A stretch of 64,000 nucleotides of DNA from Mesotaenium endlicherianum. Lineage: Eukaryota > Streptophyta > Zygnematophyceae > Zygnematales > Mesotaeniaceae. The DNA lies in contig WELA01004388.1 of assembly GCA_009602735.1 (NCBI GenBank), positions 961,540 through 1,025,539 on the forward strand, given 5' to 3'. The translations under genes were made by a program, and so were the position numbers. Numbering within the stretch: the stretch's first letter is position 1; every line of letters begins with the position of its first letter. Shown one piece after another: positions 35,291-47,450 of this stretch. Below the pieces are notes generated by a model that ran no database searches, had not been told where the DNA came from, and saw only the letters and a program-made list of their open reading frames with translations.

Positions 35291-35717
35291 GTGTAAGGTC
35301 ATATGATTGTAGAGTGCATTTTGTGGTCATTTTGGTATAAATTCGTTGAATTTGGTTAAGTCTTGAGAAAGTTATGGGATCCTGAAGTGTAATTAGTTAA
35401 AGGTTGGTCAACGACTGCCCTTAATTCGCGATGAGCGCGACCGTCGGATTGACTGACAATGTCGAGCAATCATAGCCGTTAGAGTAAATTTGAACCTTCA
35501 CGTAATTTAGGCTGACGCGGAGTGCCGACCAAGTCAATTTACCTAGAAATTTTGATTGAGCCTAGCGCGCCTAAATTAGTATATTCTAGATATTTTGATG
35601 CATGCATGTGGATGTCAAACCGACCCGACACGCCAGATGAGGCTGACGTGGCGTACTCACGAATTTTTTTAAAGGGACAATTTGACAGACACTTAGAAGT
35701 TTCGTTGCTAAGCGACC
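35291..35717 (-). repeat. Dispersed repeat, right inverted copy
   Basis: Reverse-complement partner of 31044-31478; outer end reads GGTCGCTTAGCAACGAAA on -. It begins just outside E3. Confidence 0.75.
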
Positions 35718-36034
35718 CTCCATCTTAGGGGCGAGCGCCGAGCGGCCATCATAGAAAAGTATATATAGGCATAACTTCTTCGTTATTGATCAATTTTCAC
35801 ATTTGTAAATTTCTACGGGTTTGTAATAACAAGGCCTTCCATCCTACACCATTTATGAAAACTATCTTTGTACTCAAAATGTTAAGTAATTTTCCTAAGC
35901 TTTCTTAGTGATATGTCGTTGCACGTTAGAGCATGATTGCAACCAATTTAATTCCTCTTGAGTCACTACGCTTCCAGTAGGGCACTCCGCCCCTTTCATC
36001 CGGTATTGGTGCTGGGCTAGTTTGCATGGTATAT
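35718..36034. other. AT-rich spacer, nothing recognised
   Basis: Sits between the inverted repeat and a gag remnant. It may hold the leader of the following gag; no LTR edge could be set. Confidence 0.4.
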
Positions 36035-36765
36035 TATGGAGTCGCAATCGGCAGCCGGAGGAGGCGAGCATGTTGAGCATTTTGAGAGAGTGGAGCAACA
36101 GGCAGCGTCAACAAAGACCAAAGAGCAACAAGAGATGCAGGCAATGCTAAGGCAAATGGCAACTGCAACAGGAGAAGAAGTCTACACACAATTTCAACAA
36201 AAAAATGCGCGCGAAGGTGGAGAGAATGGTGCAAGTTGTTGTGGGGAACGGCGCTTCGATAAGTTTGGCACCTGCACCTGCTATACCACCAATCCATGTT
36301 CAACCAGTGGTGCAACCAGTTATTCCACCCGCATCGAGAGTGCGTGCGCCTAAGCTAGAAGTGTATACGGGAGAACGTGGATTGCCGCCTGTTCATCAAT
36401 GGATTTTGGAGTGAAAAAATTCATGAAGTATTCTGCGCTCACACCCGACAGGCAAGTCGCTTTTGTGATTACTTTGCTGAAGAAAAGTGCTGGAGCTTGG
36501 TATGAGCAAGAGGAGCAGCTGTTTGGATTTCTTGCTATTGTTGATCAAGTCTTTGAAGGTTTGACGAGGCAATTTCGACATATTGCACGTGAGGCTACGA
36601 CTCGCAATCTATTGGTGCACTTTTGTCAAAGAGGGAGCGTTGAAGAGTATGTATCGCGCTTCAACGAGCTGGTGCTGCAGTGGCCATCCATGCACGAGTC
36701 GAAGATGATGGACAAGTTCAAGAGGGGACTCAAGCCAACTGTGGCCAAGGAAGTGGCGCTGCACA
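36035..36765 (+). pseudogene. Ty3 gag remnant of another family
   Basis: MESQSAAGGGEHVEHFERVE start, then at 36399 onward the retrotransposon gag domain (LTPDRQVAFVITLLKKSAGA, GSVEEYVSRFNELVLQWP). It is fused head-to-head to the gag start of E4 at about 36766. No pol follows. Confidence 0.75.
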
Positions 36766-37689
36766 GATATGGCGAGGCTCGTCTCCCAACGGTCGCTCAC
36801 TCCACGGGTTGTCAGACCGCTCAGATGCCTCACTCCTTCGTGGACTCTGGCTAGAATTAGAGCCTTCTGTAGGCTCCACAAGATGATAAATCCTCCCACT
36901 CCTCAACCACATGTGCAGTTAAATTTCTCCGGTTCCCCTTCCAGGTTGAGCACTGGCAGCCTTCACAGGCCTCAATCCCCAATTTGCTTGGAAAATTCTT
37001 GTTCACCTGCACCACTCAACTAAAGTTCCCAGAAGTAGGACAGAAGTCCCTTACTTCCAAATAGGCTTTCGCCTAGTTGATGGTTTAACCAAGTGAACAA
37101 ATTTGTAGCTTGCAAAAATCACGTCTAAGCAAATTAACACACGCACGGCACCAGTATTCAAAGAAAATTGCCCACCAGGGCTTTCGCTTAAATTTCACAA
37201 AGTCACAGCTTGCAAAAAAACTATGGCATCTATGTTGGCTTGGTCGAAGCTCTTTGCACAACACCGCGTCTTAGCAATTCCCACTGCTGGCTAGGCTCAC
37301 TCCGTTTTGCACTAAGTGTGTTCCTAATAAATTATGCTCTTGCTTCCACCAATTTGATAATAGGGACTTCTGAGAACTTGGAAACTAACACAACACTCAC
37401 TATTTTATTTGCTCTTGCACGCTTGTGGTGTCTGGCCCAACTCTGCGCTAGAGATCCTAGCAAATCATATTTTGCAGGCTCTCACTACTTTCTATTAGAG
37501 AGATCCTGTCTTGGGAACTCCTTAACTTCAACTTTTCTATGATACACAAAGAAGGAATCTTTGAGCGTCGGCTGGAGCGTGCTTCCTTGGCTATCCTGTG
37601 GCCTTGGGAACTCCTTTCTCTTTTGCGCCCTTCTCTTCTCTTCTTCTCTCTCTCTTACGCTCCTTCTGGTGCCTTGGCAAATGTGCACG

Positions 37690-38631
37690 TGTGACGTTTT
37701 TGCTTTTCGAGAGGATCTTTCCTCGGTATTCAAGGAATATTTAATTCAAGTGGGAGGAAAATCTGTATACTTGTGGAAATTGACGAATACTCGAAAGAGC
37801 GAAAGTGAAAACTAACGTAGAATGTGTGTTTGTGAGAGTTGCACTCACAATGACTCTGCAAGTATTTATACCTGCACAACATGAGGCACTGGAGTGCTTC
37901 GAGTCACCACCTAGGGCACTGGTTCATGTTCAACAAAAACGGTCGAAGGGACGTGTCCCATTCGGCCGAATGCTCGAAACGCGCAGTTGGCCGTTTGGAG
38001 ACTTTTCGACGGTTTACGAAAAACCGTTTCGCGCCAAACGGGCGTTTTCGCGTTCTCGCGACTTTCCAAAAAAGTCGCGATTGATCGCGGAGTCGCGTAC
38101 AGATGCCTTCGTCATGAACCGGTAGTTTAAAAAGCTACTTTGGCCAATCGGTTAGGTGTGAACGTTTTAAACGAAAGTCGCGGGTTCGAATCCGCTCGGA
38201 TGTAAAGCGACTTTGCATATTTCGTTTCGTTTGACTTCACGACTGTTTGTTCGTATTAATGATACGACAGTTTCTTCGTATTACGACTAGTCGTAATCCA
38301 AAATCTGTGACTGTCCATTATTCGTAATAATGACAATCAAAATAACTTAATCAAACAATGATTAATTAAATTATCATCTCATAATTATGCAAAGTAACTT
38401 TATGAATAATTATGTCGTACTTTTGCGAAGTAGTCGAATTACGTTACGACGCTTTTTGCAATAGTATCTCGGTCGTTTCGCCAATCGACCGGGAATTAAT
38501 CGGCACACGTGTGTGGCGAATAATTCAATGTGATGCAATCATTTATCAAATAACTTATGATAAATAGTATAGCGTATTTTAGGTAATTGAGAAAAAGTCC
38601 CAAATACGCCTAAAAAGCTCAAATCGTTACA
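37690..38631 (-). repeat. D 3' LTR
   Basis: Pair of 43508-44448. The polypurine tract (read on - as TTTTAAGGGGGGAGGAG) lies at 38632-38648. Confidence 0.92.
38141..38193 (+). promoter_or_regulatory. tRNA-like Pol III A and B boxes in the D LTR
   Basis: TGGCCAATCGG (38141) fits the A-box consensus and GGTTCGAATCC (38183) is a perfect B box; start-to-start spacing 42 bp, as in real tRNA genes. The same pair at the same spacing is in the other LTR (43959 and 44001). No acceptor stem can be paired, so it is not a tRNA gene. It lies antisense to the element. Confidence 0.5.
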
Positions 38632-38771
38632 CTCCTCCCCCCTTAAAAGAACTTAACGTCCTCGTTAAGCGAACGTCTTTTAAGTCGTAGATGTGTCGAT
38701 GCTAGCCTTGACTAGCGGAAAACACTGGTGAGCGATTGGACTATGCATCATCACAGTGACGAAAAGAGCGA

Positions 38772-39266
38772 TTACTTGGCCGCGTCTCTTTTGCGTTTGT
38801 TCCATGGCTTACGAAGAGCGCTTGGTAGCACACTTGCCTCGGCGCAGAGCTTTTGAGCATCAGCCCATCGTAACCAATATTGTTGGACCAGGTCCTTACA
38901 ATTAAGTAGGATTTCGACCTGAGGTTCGTACGAGTTCCAACTGGAATCGTAATCTAGGCACTTTATCAAAAGCTCCACGCGTGGAGGTTTATGACGAGTG
39001 TAGCGATGTCCTAAGACCTCCTCTACATCCCAGGCCTTATCATCGGTGAGTTCCAATTCCGGTGCTTGTGGCTGATAGCGGCCATCGGACCTAAACAGCT
39101 TCAGTAAATTGACATGGATCACAGGATGCGTTCGCCCCATGGATTTAGGCAAATCCAGTCGGTATGCAACAGGTCCAACCTTTGCGATAACGATAAAAGG
39201 GCCTACCCAGCGAGGCAGAAGCTTGCGCTTTCCTGGGTGCTTGAGTTGGAGGTTTTTAGTTTGCAA
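38772..39266 (-). pseudogene. D integrase tail and chromodomain
   Basis: The integrase GPY/F-like tail (RKLLPRWVGPFIVIAKVGPV, THPVIHVNLLKLF) is followed by a divergent chromodomain (WDVEEVLGHRYTRHKP then ELLIKCLDYDSSWNSYEP). Its order and position match chromoviruses. Basic C-terminus. Confidence 0.85.
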
Positions 39267-39292
39267 AAATACTTTATTGCCAACTTGAAAAC

Positions 39293-41658
39293 TTAACTCA
39301 GTCCTGTGCGTGTCAGCAAACTTTTCTGCCGATCTCGAGCAGCGGCTAAAGCCTGCTTCGCGTTTTTGTGCACCTCTTGAAGAGAATGGACAAATAGGCG
39401 TGCACTTGGTACTCTCATGGTTGACAGCCCCGCCTCAGCGTAAACGACGCGCGTGAGAGGAGTGTGCGGATGTCGCGTATAGTTAAGGAAAAATGGAGTT
39501 TTCTTAACAATTTCCTGATAAGCATTATCAACTGCGAACTCTGCAACTGAAAGGAGGGTATCCCAGTCGTCTTGGCGAGGATTCACATAATGCCTAAGGA
39601 ACTGTTGCAGAACGCGGTTCATTCGTTCTGTCTGACCATCGGTCTGAGGATGGAAGCTAGTTGACATCTTCAGTTTTGTGCCGAAATGCGAACAAACTTC
39701 CTGCCAGAAGTGGCTCGTAAATCTACTGTCACGATCACTTATGATTTCTTTCGGCATGCCATGCAACTTGAACACGTGATCTACGAAGAGACGTGCGGTC
39801 TCGACGGCATCAAGTGCTGGGGTAGTGGCCACAAAGTGTACCAACTTAGTGAAACGATCTACGATCGTTAGCACCCCATTGTGTCCTCGTTCGGTGGTAG
39901 GCAATTCAATGACAAAGTTGAGGCTTATGCTTTCCCAAGGAGCACATGCAAGTTCCAATGGTTGCAACTTCCCAGCGGGCAACGTATTGCTCGGCTTATT
40001 CCTCTGGCATGTTGCGCAGTTGATGATGTACTCGGCAACATCAACCTTAAGGGACGGCCAAATGTACCCTTGGCGCAAAGAGTGTGTGGTTTTGGTAATT
40101 CCATGATGACCTGAGTAAGGAGAGTCATGCGCTTCTCGTAGTAGCACATGTCTTACTCGGCCTTCTGGGACAGCAATGCGCCCATTGTGCCACCAAAAAC
40201 CGTCCTCAAACGAATAGTTTGAGTGTTCTTTCCTTTTATCCATACTGTCCATCGTTACGGCTACACCGTTCAAGCCAGTACCCTGGAGATCTAGGAAAAA
40301 CGGATCTTTGAGATAGCCCTCGTGAAATAGTTGATGCAGGTCAAGTATTTCCGAGTTATGCATGCTATCCAAATTGGGTGTGCCCGCGTCACCAGGCTGG
40401 TTGCGGTCAGACGTCTGGGGGGGTACAGCAGAATCAAGGGTGGCCGCCCTCGAAACCTGACCATTTCGTTCTCGCAAGCTCGCAAAAGTCCCCAACATCA
40501 AGTGGTGGTGAGGAATTCGACTTAGAGGATCAGCAACATTGTTGCGGCCTGGGCGATACGCCCACTCAAAGTGGAATCGTTGCAAGAACTCAGACCATCT
40601 CGTCTGTCTCCTCGATAGTGTTGGCTGAATTTGAAAGAAAGTATTTGGGCAGTGGTCCGTAACCACTGCCAAACCTTTGCAGCCTTCCAAATAACATCGC
40701 CAAGTTTTCAAAGCGTATATGACTGCCCAGAGCTCCTGCTCTGTCGTTGAGTAATTTTGTTCGGCAGGTGTCAGCTTTCGACTCTCAAAATTGACAGGCT
40801 GGCCTGCCTGTAGCAGTACAGCCCCTATTCCAACACCAGACGCATCGGCGACGACCTCGTAAGGCAAGTCGGGATCGGCTAATGAAAGAAGTGGCGCATT
40901 CGTGAGTGCATACTTAATGCGCTCAAACGCATGTTGCGTCTTTTCATCCCAAATGAACGTCTTATCCTTCCTTGTCAGAGCAGTGAGTGGCGCGGCCATC
41001 ACTGAATAACCTTGCATAAACTTACGAAAGTAGTCAGCAAACCCGAGGAATGAACGTACAGTATGTATGTCGGTTGGGACAAGCCAGTCAGCGACACACG
41101 CTATCTTGGCTGGGTCAGGGCGCACCCCTTTCAAACCCACTATATGTCCCAGGTACAACAATTCATCCTTTAGGAAGGAACATTTTTTTGAGCTTAGCGT
41201 ACAGCTGCTGCTCACGAAGGATTTGCAACACCAACTCGAGGTGCTTGCTCGTCCCTGTTCTTTGAGTAGATGAGGATATTGTCGAGGTAAACCTGGACAA
41301 ATTTCCCCAAGTAAGGTCTATACAAATCGTTTATGGTACTTTGGAATGTCGCTGGTGCATTGGTAAGTCCAAAACTTAGGACTTTGTATTGGAAATGCCC
41401 AATAGGCGTTCGAAACGCTGTTTTGGGGACATCCTCTGGTGTGATTCGAATCTGATGACAGCCGTGGGCTAAATCAAGCGAGGAGAACACTCTTGCCCCC
41501 TGCAGCGAATCAAACAAATCATCAATGCGAGGCAACGAATAGCGGTTCTTGACCGTTATGTTGTTCAGCGCACGATAATCAATGCACATTCTAAGCGTCC
41601 CATCTTTCTTTTGGACAAAGAGGATGGGGGGCCCCGAATGGAGAAGAGCTCGGCTCAA
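39293..41658 (-). pseudogene. D RT, RNase H and integrase
   Basis: RT: CIDYRALNNITVKNRYSLPR, SSLDLAHGCHQIRI, YLDNILIYSK at the active-site position. RNase H: YEVVADASGVGIGAVLLQAG, YRPGRNNVADPLSRIP. Integrase: HHCC (HHGITKTTHSLRQGYIWPSL...CATCQ) and DDE core ([53 protein letters not shown]). One long 640-codon frame covers most of it. Confidence 0.9.
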
Positions 41659-41710
41659 TCCAGCCTTTCTCCAGCAAGTCGCTAATTTGATTTTTCATCT
41701 TGGTCATTTC

Positions 41711-43303
41711 CTACGGGCTTAGGCGATAAATCGGTCGCCAAGTCGGTTGAGAATCGGGAACGAGAGGGATGGTATGTCCAATACCCCTATCAGGCGGAAG
41801 CCCGGCTGGTATTTCAGTTGGAAACACTGACTTATACTTTTGCAAAAGAGCAAAAAGGTCAACTGTGAGTGTTTCTTCATGACCAGTAATGTCCAACATC
41901 GGTTCTTGCGTAAAGAGCGTAGTTGAAGTTGCTGGGGAATCGGGTCTCAGTAATCCAAAGAAAACATTTTGACCGTGCTTTGCCAAACGTCGCGCTTGCT
42001 TTATAGACAATAGAAGAGTCTTCGAAGGACTTTCCAAGGCCATATCGAGCTTAAAGGACTGAAGAGAAATCTTCCTGGTCCCCCTGCGTACAATGCATGT
42101 CTTTTGACTGAAGTCAAGCAATGCACTTGTTTGCGTAAGCCAATCATTACCCAAAACTGCGTCGATTCCATGCGGCAATCCAGTTACGTAGAATTGTACA
42201 CGCCCATGGAAGGATCGCACGCTGAGCGGCAATTTAAGCATTCCAGTAATGCAAGCTAATGAGCCATCGCCAAGGCGAAGAGTCTCGTCCTTGAGTATTG
42301 GAAACAACTTCATCCCTTGTGCAAAACGTGCACTAATGAAGCGTACTAACGCGCCTGAGTCAATGATTGTAAAGCATGATTTACCTGAAATTTTCGTTTC
42401 AAATGTCATACTTAATCCCAAAGAAGCATTATGCATCACCAGCAACGTCCTCGCCTTGAGAGGAATGTGGGAAATTTGGAGGTTCTTTACCAAAATCCCA
42501 TTTTGCATTGCTGTCCTTGCGCGAAACCGAGTAATCGGGTCAAAGTACGCGCGAATATGTGTGAATGCAGCAATATATATTGGTGCAAGACACTTGTGCA
42601 TTTTCCGTAAGCGAGATAAGTGTTCGTAACACTTGGCAAGGTTAGGATCATGCGGCTGAAAGTGCAAGAACATGGTATCATGGATGCACTCGAGTTCGAA
42701 GAACTCAGCAAAGCTCAACACTGGCATACAAATATATTCGTTTCGAAGTATATTTATATCGGATATGCCTGAGTGAACAAGGATTCTTGGGGCTTGGGCG
42801 CAATCTCCTAGAATTTCATCAGAATTGGGGCCGCCTTGAAACTTTTCAGGCGGCGATGGTTTGTACGAAGGCGTTGGTGCCGCGGCCTGCCCAAGGATGA
42901 TGGGCGGGATTGGCGTGTTGGCGTTGTCGCCTGCGGTCCCTGATGGGCCCGGCATCCCTTGGGCAGCCTGTAAAAAAGGACCAATCGAAGGGTGAGTGTC
43001 CATGGCAGCAACGAAGCGAGTGACAAGGTCGGCCAACTCAGTATGAGTGGCTTCAGCGAGGTTAACACGGTCTTCTGGACGACCAATGACGTCGGACAAA
43101 GAACTAAATGCCAGTGTCATGGTTTGACTGTCAGCCGTCAAGGCCGTGAAGCGTTGTAAAATGGTTTGCTGGAAAGTGCGCGGCGAGATTGGCTCGGCGG
43201 GCAATCCTCCAGCATCGCTGCTGGTGACGACAAGAGCGGGAAGAGCAGCTGCAGCGGCAGCGGCAGCAACGGCAGCAGTCGCAGCCGCACCATTGTCGCC
43301 CTC
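41711..43303 (-). pseudogene. D gag remnant and aspartic protease
   Basis: Starts MEGDNGAAATAAVAAAAAA. The N-terminal gag part is Ala-rich and short, without a clear zinc knuckle. The second half is a retropepsin (CFTIIDSGALVRFISARFAQ, GIDAVLGNDWL), then the PAGLPPDRGIGHTIPLVP lead-in to RT. Confidence 0.75.
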
Positions 43304-43490
43304 CATATGGAAGCCGAGATAGCGCCGGAAGAGAGAGAAAAAATTTCCCGTCGAAACACGATAAGCGAACGGGGTGTCAGGGCAGTACTGGGATGGGTGA
43401 CCTTCCCAATACAAAAAATTGCCCCGAATATATTTTCCCAAAATAATATTCCAGCCACTAAAAAATTAAAATTTCCTTGGAGAAACCGAG

Positions 43491-43507
43491 ATCGGCTCCG
43501 ATACCAA
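43491..43507 (-). other. D primer-binding site (initiator Met tRNA)
   Basis: TTGGTATCGGAGCCGAT on -, directly after the 5' LTR. Confidence 0.85.
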
Positions 43508-44448
43508 TGTCACGTTTCTGCTTTTTGAGAGGATCTTTCTTCGGTATTCAAGGAATATTTAATTCAAGTGGGAGGAAAATCTGTATACTTGTGGAAATTG
43601 ACAAATACTCGAAAGAGCGAAAGTGAAAACTAACGTAGAATGTGTGCTTGTGAGAGTTGCACTCACAATGACTCTGCAGGTATTTATACCTGCACAACAT
43701 AAGGCACTGGAGTGCTTCGAGTCACCACCTAGGGCACTGGTTCATGTTCAGCGAAAACGGTCGAAGGGACGTGTCCCATTCGGCCGAATGCTCGAAACGC
43801 GCAGTTGGCCGTTTGGAGACTTTTCGACGGTTTCCGAAAAACCGTTTCGCGCCAAACGGGCGTTTTCACGTTCTCGCAACTTTCCGAAAAAGTCGCGATT
43901 GATCGCGAAGTCGCGTACACATGCTTTCGTCATGAACCGGTAGTTTAAAAAGCTACTTTGGCCAATCGATTAGGTGTGAACGTTTCAAACGAATGTCGCG
44001 GGTTCGAATCCGCTCGGATGCAAAGCGACTTTGCATATTTCGTTTTGTTTGATTTAACGACTGCTTGTTCGTATTAATGATACGACAGTTTCTTCGTATT
44101 ACGACTTGTCGTATCCAAAATCTGTGACTGTCCATTATTCGTAATAATGACAATCAAAATAACTTAATCAAACAATGATTAATCAAATTATCATCTCGTA
44201 ATTATTCAAAGTAACTTTATGAATAATTATGTCGTACTTTTGCGAAGTAGTCGAATTACGTTACGACGCTTTTTGCAATAGTATCTCGGTCGTTTCGCCA
44301 ATCGACCGGGAATTAATCGGCACACGTGTGTGGCGAATAATTCAATGTGATGCAATCATTTATCAAATAACTTATGATAAATAGTATAACGTATTTTAGG
44401 TAATTGGGAAAACGTCCCAAATACGCCTAAAAAGCTCAAATCGTTACA
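43508..44448 (-). repeat. D 5' LTR
   Basis: Begins and ends like 37690-38631; carries the same tRNA-like boxes. Confidence 0.92.
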
Positions 44449-45056
44449 GCACGGCAAAAATGAGGTGAGATCGTGCCTCGCTTGTGCCTTCCCCAGGCAC
44501 CACGCATGCAGGCTTCTCTCTTTCGAGAGTTCCAATGCTGCGTCACACCCCTCACATAATACATGCATGCAATCTCGAGTTTGTCACTAGGGTGGCTTAA
44601 CGTTTCCGTTAACATGCAGCCTGCGCAACGTCACAACCCATGTCCTTTGGTTGGCTGCTCAAGTTGTGGCACTCTCGGCCCAAATCCAGCGACAAAGATC
44701 GTCGTCCAGCCAGCGCTTCTGATTCGGCAACTTCTGCATGTCTGCAGCACGGTCAGCTTCGCAGCTAACTTGGCATTTCCTCCTGGCTCTTCAGCCTAGT
44801 CAGCTTCTCGGCTGATTTGTCAATTCTTGCAGGCTTGGTTTAGTCAGCTTTCCGGCTGACTCGACTGTGAAACCCCACTCTACTCTGAACGTCGAGTTTG
44901 ACCTGCCTTTTGGTCCAGTTCGCACGTGACATGAACTAGTGCTGACCTGTCGGTGGTCAACTGATAAGACTGGAGTCAATGTTGACTTTCGTACTTGGGC
45001 GGCCGTGACTTTGCGCTTGCGCGTGGGGCACCGTGAGACAGATAGCAGTCGCGACA

Positions 45057-45302
45057 TTAATCAACTCATACTTTATATAACTGACATTCAGGATTAATTT
45101 AGCTATACTTTTGCATAATAATCAAAGTAATCTTTACGATTAAATGCTTTCACCTTTTGGTCGCGCGCCATTTGACCGGAATAATTCACACACGTGTGTG
45201 TTGATTCAATAAAAATGCAATCATCTACAAATAAAAAGTAAAACAATTTGAAGGTAATTTAGGAGAATTTCTCAATACGCCTAAAAAGCCCAGATTGTCA
45301 CA
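45057..45302 (-). repeat. Diverged fragment of a D-like LTR
   Basis: Matches the distal 250 bp of the D LTR in order (CACACGTGTGTG, ATACGCCTAAAAAGC, terminal TGTCACA-type end) at clearly reduced identity; an older relative. Confidence 0.65.
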
Positions 45303-45810
45303 GTAACGGCTTGCAACTTTGGATTCATGTTTTCTCTTAGTATTTTGTACAGATAGTTGGCCTCGTTTCCGAATGCCAAACTCGAGAGCAGTACCTAGCA
45401 TATTTGCATGGAATGAGTTGACTGTTCAACGACAAAGTGCGATGGCACCGCCTACCCGGGAGTTAACCACGTCGGTAGAACCTCGGCTAACCAAATCCAC
45501 AGTCAGCTCCCATCATCCCGAAACGCCATCCGCCTAAGGCGTTATCTGGCCCTTTATCTGAATCACACTTGAATGCATTGCTAGGCAATTCGCTAATACC
45601 ATTTAAGGTGGTTAACGGGCTGTCAAAGAATGTGTCAGCAAGCTGACTTAAGTTGATCTCAGCCTGCTGCTATCGGCTGAGTTATGCATTACACTAATTA
45701 TTACTAACAGTCTAGCAGACAAAACATTTACTAAAACACAGCAGGCTAAACTTAAATATCTATTACAATTAATTGGTTTGACGTATCTTTTTATATACTG
45801 ATTCATTACA
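45303..45810 (-). repeat. B-family LTR fragment, old
   Basis: Matches the B LTR from the GGCTTGC region through GTTAACC to CTGATTCATTACA, more diverged than the copy at 30471-31043. Confidence 0.75.
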
Positions 45811-45835
45811 CTTAAAACCCTACTTGAATTAGTTT

Positions 45836-46110
45836 GTGGTGGTATTTTCGGACAACATCTTTTATCTATTCAAAATCCTGAAATTGCATGTGGAGTATCT
45901 GAGGAAGGTGTTTGAGGTCTTGAGAGATCAGAAGCTATATGGAAAGATGAGCAAGTGCGGCTTCTCTCTCAAGAGGGTGAAGTTTCTTGGACACGTAGTG
46001 GGAGATGAAGGAGGCAAGGTGGAACAGAAGAAAGTGCAAGCAATCAAAGATTGGCCGATTATAACTATATTCATAGACTTTAGAGCTTCCTTGGTATGGC
46101 ACATCATTAT
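45836..46110 (+). pseudogene. Ty3 RT fragment
   Basis: VFEVLRDQKLYGKMSKCGFS then VKFLGHVVGDEG is the RT thumb region of a Ty3 element. No flanking domains remain; the parent family is unknown. Confidence 0.75.
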
Positions 46111-46300
46111 CGACACTTCATTGAAGGTTTTTCCAAGGTGTGTGCACCACTCCCGGACATGTGGAAGAAGGAGGAGACGTGGCTATGGGGCGAGAAGGAG
46201 CAGCAATGTCGTGCCCGTAGTTGTCGAGTCCTTTTGGTGTCTAGTGGGGTTCACTGAGGGTGGAGGGTCATTGACAGGTTTTAGTGGTCAGTCGAGTTAG

Positions 46301-47450
46301 GATGGTAGGTGAGGATCGCTTAGTTTATGTGCAGTGGTGGTGAACACTGGGACCCATGATCTGCTCACGCAAATTTGCTATTGAGCAGCTGTGAGGCTCT
46401 CCCCAGATCGCGCGCTCTACCTCTACCTTCACACGTGGTGTTGCCGTCACACGTGTGGAGGTCAACGGTCTGCGCGGGTACCCAGTAGGATCCCCCACTG
46501 TCCATAGCTAGACCGTCATGTACGATAGGCAATTCCGACGGGTATGCCCTAGGATTGCTAGGGGATAGGAAGATTAAGGGGTGGGGGGGGAATTGACCTA
46601 CTTGCACTTAGAGTCGTGTGAGTTTGCCAGTCGGTCGCCAATTACGTTTCCATCCGTCCTTACGTACGTTTGGATTGGTGTGTACGATGACGCGATGACG
46701 CGTCATTCATAGTAATTAGCTTCTTCTTTTTTTTGTAGGCACTGGGCATAGTATGCAAGGGCACGCTACTTAGCCCGCGAGCTAACACCATTTTGGTGTT
46801 ACCTTTGTATGTTCGTGTTTATGTTGAGATGTTTTAGCCCTTATGTTGTGACCAAATGTTTATGCTATGTGCTTATTTCCTTGCTTACCTCAACTTCGTT
46901 TGTAAGTAGCATGTTTTAATAGCACATACACACACCTTGAGTCGCAAAATACGTAACATCTTTACTCGGCCATAACAATGCTAATTGTTATTAGAATCTC
47001 TCACGCTACTAATCGCTCTCTATATAGGTTGTGCACTACTTTGCCCTAGCTCGCTACATACAAAGTTGACCCCTTCACCAACAAACCGGGTTAAAAGCTA
47101 GGGGCAGAGAGCATCATCCAGGTGGCGGAATTCCGTAGGGACCACGCGGGTGTTGATAAAATAGTGGCATTTAAACGTGTTACTCATGTAGATGCATGTG
47201 TCACGCCCTTTGCACTTTGTCTTGATAAGGCTCGTTGTGTGATGTGCTAAGATCCGTTCCTTCGTGACCGACGAATCCGAGAACACAGTAGCTGCAAGAG
47301 TTATTGGTGTACTTTGTTATGTTTGAGTGTGTATCCTAGAGTTTGATAGGAGTGTGTTTGGTAGCATTTGCTATCCACGTGCGTTGTGTGTGGTTAGGAT
47401 AGAATCTAACCTGTAGCGATTGCCGGATTTGCGAATATAGCAGTTTCAGT
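46301..47450 (+). repeat. Probable LTR/leader region of E2
   Basis: 46490-46830 matches 33700-34060 (GATAGGCAA, CACTGGGCATAGT, GGGCACGCTACTTAG). No coding content. The left edge of E2 could not be fixed; it may begin near 46300. Confidence 0.45.

Larger units (their letters stand above)
37690..44448 (-). mobile_element. D: Ty3/gypsy chromovirus, largely whole but broken
   Basis: 6.76-kb minus-strand element in the A repeat of E4. Exact target duplication GCACG at 37685-37689 and 44449-44453. LTRs of 942 and 941 bp (TGTSACG...CGTTACA) differ by only a few percent, so it is among the younger insertions. Order on -: LTR, primer site, gag, protease, RT, RNase H, integrase, chromodomain, polypurine tract, LTR. 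A few breaks. Confidence 0.93.
36766..45056 (-). mobile_element. E4: 5' end of an E1-family element, split by chromovirus D
   Basis: On - it starts at 45056 with TGTCGCGACTGC, the A repeat runs 45056-44449 and, after nested element D, 37689 to about 37034; the leader and gag start (MWLRSGRIYHLVEPTEGS at 36912) follow. As in E1, A is followed directly by leader with no B segment. Everything after the first 60 gag codons is missing. Confidence 0.8.

Noticed and set aside
38134-38205. A true tRNA gene in the D LTR
   Set aside because: A and B boxes are good but no acceptor stem or clean anticodon stem forms; reported only as tRNA-like.
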